Source of the DNA: Chrysomallon squamiferum
Lineage: Eukaryota > Mollusca > Gastropoda > Neomphalida > Peltospiridae
DNA: 64,000 nt
Assembly (NCBI GenBank): GCA_012295275.1
Contig: CM022670.1
Coordinates: forward strand, 4,348,264-4,412,263
Reading direction: 5' to 3'
Within the stretch, counting starts at the first letter, position 1. Every line of letters starts with the position of its first letter. The translations under genes were made by a program, and so were the position numbers. The notes under the pieces were generated by a model that made no database searches, had not been told where the DNA came from, and saw only the letters and a list, made by a program, of their open reading frames with translations. Below are positions 14,358 through 64,000 of the stretch, piece after piece.

Positions 14358-14941
14358 ATAGTTTAAAAGATTAAAATTAGTTACAAATTAAACAGGATTA
14401 AATTTAAAAATTAAGCATTAATATTTATTTTTGAAACATTACAAATATTTAATTTGTGACGAATTTGTAACCATCATTTAATAACTGCCTCAATTATATC
14501 ATATATGGTTCCAAAAGGCCAAATTGTCAACTATTCAATCCACCGTACCAATTTCCACATATATAGTATATACGATGTAATATATTTGATAATCATAATG
14601 ATATAGGCCTGATTATCATTATGGAACTGTGACGTTGACTGTCAATCGACTCAATGTCATGAAGATGAAGTGATGAAAATCGTCATGAATATGGCGAGAA
14701 CAGACTCAATATTCTCATTCTAAATCAAAAAAGATTTTAATTATCCCATTTCGAATGTCATTAGCAGAAGTATAAAGAGTTTAAGTTTCAAATTATCTAC
14801 AATTACAACGTTCCTAATCATTATCACCTGTTTCTCGCATGTTGGACAGGACTTAACTACAGTGCGGTCAATTTTCTTTCCTTTTGCCACTTTCATTGTG
14901 GATTTTTTGGCTATTTGATCAATTTTATTTTGAACAGACAT
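11998..14941 (-). CDS. C16orf87: UPF0547 / C16orf87-like zinc-knuckle protein, complete (181 aa)
   Basis: Five exons on the minus strand, in transcript order: 14941-14828, 13742-13664, 13231-13089, 12652-12568 and 12122-11998. All introns are GT-AG and the 546 nt divide evenly. The N-terminal half has KSCPTCEKQIPVACKSCACG, a CxxC...CxxCxC cluster typical of UPF0547 and likely zinc-binding. The middle is basic (TRSVRTKRVR), followed by KKRRGRPKGS, which resembles an AT-hook. The end (DMFANVPPEKALQYSIVLAE, then LNRK) is the conserved family tail. Human C16orf87 is about 154 aa; this protein is longer in the linker. The human protein has been reported to associate with MIER1/HDAC1/2, so a nuclear role is plausible but not shown here. 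The start is the first ATG of the frame; a second ATG sits 15 codons later. The gene is divergent from FRY and convergent with the GRAF-like gene. Confidence 0.92.
14249..14355. repeat. Paired poly-A tracts in C16orf87-like intron 1
   Basis: Two A-runs (about 14249-14288 and 14332-14355) are separated by 43 bp of AT-rich DNA. Such runs are prone to length error in assembly. Confidence 0.9.
14594..14623. repeat. 10-bp inverted repeat
   Basis: CATAATGATA at 14594-14603 is the exact complement of TATCATTATG at 14614-14623, around a 10-nt centre. It lies in intron 1 of the C16orf87-like gene. No function is assigned. Confidence 0.7.
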
Positions 14942-15300
14942 TATTAATATGAAAAAGCTATAACCTTGTTATGTAATTATATGTCAACTGCTGACGATAA
15001 AAGTCCTTTATCTTATAAAAAAATATTAAAACTAAATATCCATTCTACAGAACTTACTTCCTATAAGCAGCGACACCTTCATTCAAGGTAGATAACCCAA
15101 ATTTGTCGCGGAGAAATTGGGATACATTTTTTGTTTTCTTACATTATGATTTCTTGATACTTTGATTCACGTTCAAAGACTTTTCTTTCCTCATCATTAT
15201 TTATGCTTAATTATTTTGTTACACTGTTTAAATCTATTTATGCTGTCTGCTAGCTGTTAATCAGTACCAGTAATTTTTTGATTCATTGTAAAATAAAGAA

Positions 15301-15335
<35 letters not shown>

Positions 15336-16348
15336 AAAGAAAAAGGATTTTATGTACAAACAAAATAAATATACCTGCACAAATGTTTATGTGTCATGAC
15401 AAAAAGAAAATGCAAAGAAATGCACCGTTTACCATTTCTGATGATTATCGTTTGGGAAGGGGGACCATCTAAAATATAAAGCTGCTTTAGAAATTAGATA
15501 AATAGGTACGTATTAATTGGTTTCGACTACTTTCAAATACGAACATTTTTTACAAATGTTGTGTGTTTGTCAAATTTTAGTCAGCCATCTTATTAAGCTT
15601 TGCTAACAATAAAAATGTCACGTAACAAGCAATTTGAGATAAAGGAAGGCCTATGATACACGGATAATGCAATTATTTTTTTAATTTCTATTTTATACCA
15701 ACAAAAGGGAAATGTCAGCTTCCGTAAATCTTCATACCTTATTATTAGCAAAGATTGGTTAACGGCCTAAATAATTGTTAATATGTTTATACAACATAGA
15801 TATTTTCTGCTAAATATTTTAAAAAATATTAATGAATTATATTTTTGAGGGTTGGACGAGAATGTTTTTCATTCTTTAAGTGACCTTCAGTACAAATAAA
15901 TGGTTTTGCTTTCCAGATGTACACTTTCAACAGTTGGAAAACCTCTGCTTTACGCTGGCATCCACAAACAAACCGCCACAAAATATTCTTGTCCGAGTTA
16001 ATAAATATGGCGCATGCGCATTTAGTATTATAGTAAATTACATTTCCTTAACTGATAAATAATATGGTGTTTACAAAAAAGAAATAAACTTAATATTACG
16101 TATAAAAATCGCAGTGTTACTTGGTGTATTTTCCAAATGAAAGATTTATATGTGCATTAACAAACGCACCCAGGTGTTTTTTAGTATGCATCTCTCTTAA
16201 ATGAATATGTTTAATGTCGGTAAAGCTTGATCGGTGAGTGACAGGATGCAGGTTATTTGACAGAAAGCACTAGCGGACATCTATAGTTTAAAAGGCTCCG
16301 AGAAGAATATAAATCTATCAGATATCGTTTGATTTTGTCAGAGAAATA
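14942..16348. promoter_or_regulatory. Divergent promoter region between C16orf87-like and FRY genes
   Basis: This 1.4-kb head-to-head interval separates the two start codons and must hold both 5' UTRs and promoters. It is less repetitive than the introns apart from an A-run at 15303-15333. A perfect GCGCATGCGC palindrome lies at 16010-16019, matching the NRF1/Ewg consensus, and it overlaps a YY1-like ATATGGCG. Both are common in TATA-less promoters of broadly expressed genes (established for other animals). The transcription starts cannot be placed from sequence alone. Confidence 0.5.
16010..16019. promoter_or_regulatory. NRF1-like palindromic site (GCGCATGCGC)
   Basis: This is an exact match to the palindromic core bound by NRF1/Erect wing. 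It stands out because CpG-containing decamers are rare in such AT-rich DNA. It is 330 bp upstream of the FRY start codon and 1.07 kb from the C16orf87-like start. Function is inferred from motif and position. Confidence 0.4.
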
Positions 16349-58246
<41,898 letters not shown>

Positions 58247-58520
58247 TAAACAGTCTGACAGCACTGAATCAAATCTTCATTATCTGACGTGAACCATGTA
58301 TAGTTATTGATATATTTCTGATAACTGTGGCTTTTCATCCGAAGAATTCCATAACTGAACAAAAATCACTGTCTTGAAATGTGCATAATGAATTCTAAAA
58401 TGTGTTAGTTTTGAAATGCTAAGAGCATTTGTTTGTGCATTTATATGTTTGTCATATATGCAATGGTATATATCCTATTTGTAACTTTGACCTTTTTATA
58501 TACAAAAACATTTTTATTTT

Positions 58521-58526
58521 AATAAA
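58521..58526 (+). terminator. FRY poly(A) signal (AATAAA)
   Basis: This is the first canonical hexamer after the FRY stop codon, 275 bp downstream. Cleavage would be expected 10-30 bp further on. Later AATAAA motifs could serve longer isoforms. Confidence 0.6.
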
Positions 58527-59652
58527 ACACTGCAGTTACTTATTTATACATTAATTAATACTCTGCATCATGTGATCATATGTTGATATAAAATTATTTG
58601 AAGAATATATTTGAAAAATATGTTAAAAGAAGATTTTTACAAATAATTCTGAAAACAAAAATAATACAAAAAAAAAAAAATCCAACAACAACATAAACAG
58701 TACAAAATAATTAATTAACATAAGTGAATATAAGTAAGTATTAAATTATTATGGTTTTTCAGAAGAAATGCTGCAAAAACATTGCACAATATTCTTTAAG
58801 CAATAAATATGAAACATTAATTTAAGACAACAAAATAATTATCTTCAAGTGAATTCTTAATACAGATATTTTACTTTTGCATGTATTGGCTTTAGAAGTC
58901 TACAGTTTTGAGTCCAGTGATACCAAAGTACAGTATTAAGTGTGATATCACAGCTTCTAGTCATTTAACTGCTTTACTTGTGTTTTTTAAAAAACATTAA
59001 TAACATGAACTCATTTAATGTCATTTACATCTTTTCTGTTATGACATATACATTATCTGAGTCAATTAAGCAGTTATTGAAGGCATGAATCTTTGTATAA
59101 TAATGTTTAAGAAAAGCAGTTGTTTTTAGCATTATATTTGTAATTTAATTTGTATCTGTGTGATGATGTTTAAAATAAATGTGAACAATCTGTTACATTA
59201 TTTAGAATCAACAGATGACTAACATCATTGGAGTTCGTTTGTCAATATTTTCAAATAAAGTGTTAATAATTACAGATTATTATAACAATGTTTGAAATGA
59301 CAGTTCTGTTTAGATTTGTTGAAGTGAACTGATATATACTATAATTTTACATTTTATACACTTACAGAAAACTAATTGTTGGGAAATGTTGTTTTTTAAG
59401 AGTGAAAATTAATAACATTTTTCTTTTTTTAAATTATTTATAATTATTAAAATGATTGTGATGATGATTATACATCTTTTTTAATGTTCTTGATATTTTG
59501 AGATGAAAGATATGTTCACCAATTCACTAAGCCATTTCAGTATTTCTTTACAAATTCAGTAATAAATATGTGCAATTTAGTATTATGAAACTAATCTATT
59601 GTATCTTTGTTATTAATGTAAACTTTAAAATAACATGTTATTGATCATACTG

Positions 59653-59653
<1 letters not shown>

Positions 59654-59703
<50 letters not shown>
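59654..59703. repeat. (AT)n microsatellite downstream of FRY
   Basis: About 25 AT units, self-complementary and able to extrude as a cruciform. Confidence 0.95.
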
Positions 59704-59706
<3 letters not shown>

Positions 59707-59735
59707 AATAAAATCTAAGTTCATACCTTTCTTGT

Positions 59736-59766
<31 letters not shown>

Positions 59767-60725
59767 TGGAAAATTAAATAAAAAATTGGAAATCTATGTA
59801 CCACTACTAATCATTAGCAATAACATTTAATTTTTATTTTTGTTTAATTGTTTGTTTTTTTTTTCTCTCTCTGTCTCACTCCTTTCAGCTGGATGCAATT
59901 AAAAAATACAGAGAAAATAGTTTAAATTCAAAATAATGTTCTGACCAATTTTCTTATAATTATATGTACTTACATAGATAATACATGTTTATTTTGTTTA
60001 ATTTTGAAATATCTTGAAATTTTTCATTAAAAATTGGATAATTATTAAATAATTAAAAATAAAGAAATAAATATATATAATTTGAAAATTTGTAAAATAA
60101 AATAAAATAATTTTGCAAGTTAAAAATAAATTAAATAAATAAAAATTTATAATAAAAAAATGCTGTATTATATCTTTTTGTTCTTTTTGTTGTTTTTTTC
60201 CTTCAAAATGTTTCTTTCTTTGATATTTTTGCAAGATTTCTAGGCATTAAATATTGGTATATTTTCTGTTTTTAGTATAATTTATATTTTACTCATCCTG
60301 TACAAGATCTGTACTAACATACACACACACACACACATATATATATAAATATATATATATTTCTAGAAATTAATAAAGTCATTTGATTTAACTATTGATG
60401 TTTTATTGTTGTTGTGTTTTTCTTCTCTTCATTCCTGACATTTAAAGTTTTGTGTAGCTTGCAAGAATTTATAAACAAAGACGTCATTGTCTATATCATT
60501 TTTATACTGAACGTGCTAATCATGAAAATTATTCTGAGACAAGTCAGTGAAAACTACTTTTAAAAACAACACACACAAAAGGAGAAAAAAACTTGGATTT
60601 TATTTTATTATTATTTATTTATTTTAATTTTTCGACTTTTGTTTCTTTTATGTAATCATTATTTTCAATCTGGATGTATGGTGTCGTTTTTATCTATAAT
60701 CCTGTATTCCCCAATAAATGTGTAT

Positions 60726-61030
60726 GTCAGGATGGCCGAGTGGTCTAAATCATGGAAATGGATAAAAGAATTAATACTATAAAATACTGTAAATATATAT
60801 GAATATTCCGAATAAATAAGTATGCGCGCATGTGAGTGTGAATGAGTGTGTGAGAGGAAACAGTTTTTGTTATTGTTATTTACAGCTGTAATGTTATTTT
60901 AATTGTGTACAACTGGTGATTATACTAATAAAGATAAAAAAAAAATAAGGCGACAGATTTTAGGATTTGTTTCTTTCACATGTTAATTGGTCCATGAATG
61001 TGGGCGTGGGTTCAAATCCCACTTTTCACA
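60726..61030 (+). pseudogene. tRNA-Leu pseudogene split by a ~197-bp insertion in the D-loop
   Basis: Positions 60726-60748 match the first 23 bases of the intact tRNA-Leu copies downstream. The match resumes at 60946 (TAAGGCGACAGATTTTAGG) and ends with an intact T-arm (GTGGGTTCAAATCCCAC) and a degraded acceptor strand. The insert 60749-60945 is flanked by TAA on both sides and ends AATAAA, three bases, then ten As, as expected of a retroposed 3' end. The anticodon position has become TTA and the acceptor stem no longer pairs fully, so the copy is dead. Confidence 0.8.
60749..60945 (+). mobile_element. Possible retroposed insert inside tRNA-Leu pseudogene
   Basis: About 197 bp of unrelated DNA separates the two tRNA halves. 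It has AATAAA at 60927-60932 and an A-run at 60936-60945 at its right end, and a 3-bp TAA repeated at both junctions. It has no coding capacity and no recognised family. A simple non-homologous insertion is an alternative. Confidence 0.4.
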
Positions 61031-61705
61031 ATTTTATTTTCTCTCTCTTAATTTGTATTTATTTATTTATAACATGATACGCATTTAATGCAGTTAGTGT
61101 ATAATAGTTTTGAATCATTTAATAATAAGGTTTGAGTTTAATTCATTTGTGCTATTTAATCTTTAATATGTAATTGTGTTCGTGTTATCCATTAATTAGA
61201 AAATGTTATTAGACCTACTGCAGTTACTCTCTGACATGCCTGTTATTTTAAAAACTAGTTAGTGAGAAGACTGGAAATAAAAAGAAAAAGAGATAAAATC
61301 AAACCAAACAATGATTTAGTTTAATCCAAATCAATCAATCAATCGATCAAGTAAAATGAAAATGAGCAGGAAAAGAAAAGAACTTGTTAATTAATCAAAT
61401 TATTTGTTAAATAATATCCTAACATTTCATATTTTATGTATTTTGCTAAACAAAGTTATTGTTTTTGTAAAACATAATTTGTGACAGTTACTTACATGTG
61501 TTCGTGCGTCCGTGCGTACCTGTCTTTTAATTCATGCTACAGGATCATTATTGAGTGTCTTCCTTACAGACAGACCCTCAGAAAGATTAAGGTTATAACC
61601 ATGTTGACTAGAATTACGCAAAAGAGTTATTATCAACATTGTTAATAACGCGGTTTCCAGTGCTATTATAATATAAAAAATATATATTTTGACAATGATA
61701 CTCAT
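61031..61705. other. Spacer between tRNA-Leu pseudogene and first intact copy
   Basis: AT-rich spacer with no gene recognised. A short (CAAT)n patch lies at about 61329-61346. Confidence 0.5.
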
Positions 61706-61824
61706 GTCAGGATGGCCGAGTGGTCTAAGGCGCCAGACTCAAGGTTTAAAACCTTCATATAACAAATGTGATCGAGTGTTCTGGTCCACGAATGTGGGCG
61801 TGGGTTCAAATCCCACTTCTGACA
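61706..61824 (+). tRNA. tRNA-Leu(CAA), with 35-nt intron
   Basis: Type II tRNA: acceptor GTCAGGA/TTCTGAC, A box TGGCCGAGTGG, anticodon stem CCAGA/TCTGG, anticodon CAA at 61740-61742, variable arm CCAC-GAAT-GTGG, T-arm with B box GGTTCAAATCC, and discriminator A at 61824. An intron at 61744-61778 sits after position 37, the canonical site for nuclear tRNA introns. Animal tRNA-Leu(CAA) genes commonly carry one. A T-run (TTTT) follows within 10 bp as a pol III terminator. The mature sequence is identical to the next copy. Confidence 0.95.
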
Positions 61825-62178
61825 AATTTTATATATTTATTATTATTATTATTATTTACATCCCAATTTTCAAATGATAATAAATATGACTATTTCAAAA
61901 TATTATCTGAAATAATACATTATTATAATTATTATTATTACTATCATTTTACTACTACTACTGCTTCAAAATGATTCTGATAAATATCTTTAACTATTTC
62001 CTATTGTCAGTGTTTCCGTAATAAATCACATAATAATAATTAGAATTTAAGCTAGTTTAGATGGACGGTGAAAGAAAGAGGGAATGAATAAACAAAATTT
62101 AATGACGTAATACACAATGGTATTATATAAAATTATCAACATTTATTCGAATGTATTTATTTCACATTCCATCTATAT

Positions 62179-62296
62179 GTCAGGATGGCCGAGTGGTCTA
62201 AGGCGCCAGACTCAAGGCATACAGCTTTACGCGTTAAACGTGATCGAGTGTTCTGGTCCACGAATGTGGGCGTGGGTTCAAATCCCACTTCTGACA
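62179..62296 (+). tRNA. tRNA-Leu(CAA), with 34-nt intron
   Basis: The mature sequence is the same as the copy at 61706-61824. The anticodon CAA is at 62213-62215 and the intron at 62217-62250. The intron differs from that of the other copy except for its last ten bases (TGATCGAGTG), whose GAGT can pair with ACTC of the anticodon loop, as expected for the splicing endonuclease substrate. TTTTT follows the 3' end by a few bases. The two intact copies are 354 bp apart. Confidence 0.95.
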
Positions 62297-62416
62297 ATAT
62301 TTTTATTTTTGTATGTATTTATATTTGTTTTCTCATTAAACATTTCAACTGACATAAACATTATTCATCAAAACGTTAGCATTATTATTATTATTAATTA
62401 TTATTATTATTATTAT

Positions 62417-62452
<36 letters not shown>

Positions 62453-62881
62453 GAGTGATAGTGGTAGTAGTTGTCATAGTAATAGTGTTATTATATTTTA
62501 TTATAATTATTGTTGCTGTTGTTAATTCTTTAAAGAATTTGTTTAGCTATTCATCTGTGTGCGTGTGTCCATGCATGCGTGTTTCAGTATGATTTCTGCA
62601 TGCGAACGTAATGTGTAGTCTAAATATCGGAAATAGTTCAGTAGTGATCAGTAAATTGTAACCTGACAAACAAAAACTGTAAACTGTTTAAACTTTGAGT
62701 TAACTGAGGTGCAAATATCCATACTAACTTCTCGGAAAATGATCTACAAGATGAACCTCTTTATACATGAATACCAGTAGTAAATGAAATAAGCAAAGTA
62801 TAAAGGGGATTAATTCAGTTATGTTGACTTTATGGTGTTAATACAGTTATTTCCCTTGATCTCAAACTTTACATAGGATTA

Positions 62882-62913
<32 letters not shown>

Positions 62914-64000
62914 AAGACCACATACATTTTACATAATATTTAGTATGCATTTAACATATTTACGACATACACAAAAGGAATAAAAATAAAAACAAGAAAA
63001 AGTTTGTTCTATTTTTGTTTTCCCAATTTTGCTGAGTTAAAAGTCTAGCACAGAATTATTTGAAATAATTAAAAATCATGGGCAAAAAGCGAGCCACAGA
63101 TGGAAATTAATATTAAAGCAACAACACATTAGCTGGCTTATTTTGTATTTATTCTTCTTTATTAAGACAAAAGGCTATGGTCTTGTCATTCTTGAACAGA
63201 GGAAAGTTATTTTAAATGATTGCTTGCAACTAATTGAAAATGGGTTCATTTCTCGTAATACGTGTGCTCCTTGAGCGTAACAAAAACACATTTTATCACT
63301 GCATCATTAAATAATCAGTCAGTAATGCAAGCTCAGACGAAGGATCACGTTCAAGTATCAAAGATCTTCAAGAACACATTAACCTTCTGCTGACAGCAAT
63401 TTAAATTTATACAGATACGTTCACCTTCGTATTGATTCTGAATTCATCAATTTAGATCCACGACTGTACAAATTTAAGTCTGGACGCAAGTTCAGAAAGA
63501 GGCATTAAGTCTTTAGCATCGTAATGTTGCCTGAGATTAAATATTTTCGTGTTTGGATAAAACAATTCAAATTACATTTGTAACTCTAGCCTTTGTTCGA
63601 CAATTGGATAATCAGCGTAATAAGGGAGACGACTCTGATAAGCTGTCTTTTATACTGTTAATGGAGGAAATAAATTTGCATTCCAAATTGTTAATCCATA
63701 ATTTTGTTCAAATATCGATTTAAAAGTAATAAATATATAATAAAAAAATAAAAAATAAAAATTAGAAGATAAAATATAAGTGAAAGAAAAAAAAAAAAAG
63801 AAAAAAAAAAAGAAAGAAAGAAAGAAAGAAAGGGAAAACAAAGAAAGAAAGAAGAAAAGAAGAGGATAGGCAATTTAACATAGACAAATGCAGAATGTCT
63901 TACTTCTAACGATTTTTAATTTTTAGGTTACAATTTTATAATTGCTAATTATAATCAAAACGATATAAATAAATAATAATGTACTTACGATGTAAATAAT
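62297..64000. other. Unassigned region right of the tRNA array
   Basis: It holds (TAG)n at 62418-62451, a poly-T run at 62882-62908 and GAAA-type repeats near 63782-63850. The stretch 62560-63660 is less repetitive but shows no open frame, splice-paired exon or tRNA fold that I recognise. Confidence 0.5.
62418..62451. repeat. (TAG)n microsatellite downstream of the tRNA array
   Basis: About eleven TAG units after an (ATT)n stretch. Confidence 0.9.

Larger units (their letters stand above)
58247..60725 (+). other. FRY 3' UTR and downstream intergenic DNA
   Basis: AATAAA at 58521-58526, 275 bp after the stop, is the likely FRY polyadenylation signal. The remainder is AT-rich with (AT)n at about 59654-59703, an A-run at about 59741-59766 and a CA/TA patch near 60322-60360. 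No gene was recognised. Confidence 0.6.

Noticed and set aside
61689-61877. Small ORF beginning with MSGWPSGLRRQTQG
   Set aside because: It is the translation of the tRNA-Leu gene itself; the same peptide appears at the second tRNA copy.

Overview
The window is nuclear DNA from an invertebrate animal. It is very AT-rich, carries many A/T-rich microsatellites and homopolymer runs, and has genes split into dozens of small exons by introns of a few hundred bases. Both U2-type introns and one apparent U12-type (AT-AC) intron are present. The protein matches are animal families (GRAF RhoGAP, C16orf87/UPF0547, Furry). Intron-dense genes, a retained minor-spliceosome intron and the base composition fit a lophotrochozoan such as a mollusc, but the sequence does not name the species.

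Layout. (1) Positions 1-3862 (+) hold the last six coding exons of a GRAF-family RhoGAP (ARHGAP26/10/42-like): a Ser/Thr-rich linker and the C-terminal SH3 domain. About 8 kb of T-rich 3' UTR or intergenic DNA follows. (2) Positions 11998-14941 (-) hold a complete five-exon gene of the UPF0547/C16orf87 family (181 aa, Cys zinc knuckle plus a basic RGRPKG tract), convergent with GRAF. (3) A 1.4-kb divergent promoter region contains an NRF1-like palindrome. (4) Positions 16349-58246 (+) hold a full-length Furry (FRY) gene that I resolved into 61 coding exons. The joined frame is about 2910 aa and consistent in phase throughout, except for one extra base in exon 25. (5) Positions 60726-62296 hold a small tandem array of intron-containing tRNA-Leu(CAA) genes: two intact copies and one copy disrupted in its D-loop by a roughly 200-bp insert ending in an A-run. 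(6) The last 1.7 kb shows no recognisable gene.

The most interesting layer is inside FRY. I see an AT-AC U12-type intron with near-ideal donor and branch site, a GC-AG intron, and three or four candidate in-frame microexons (12, 24, 18 and 18 nt). One of these is followed six bases into the intron by a TGCATG (Rbfox-type) hexamer. I also see a diverged tandem copy of the second half of exon 29 with identical length and donor phase. Together these suggest that FRY, a scaffold for NDR/Tricornered kinases in cell and dendrite morphogenesis, may be diversified by alternative splicing at two or three specific joints. I found no prokaryote-style system, virus or CRISPR array.
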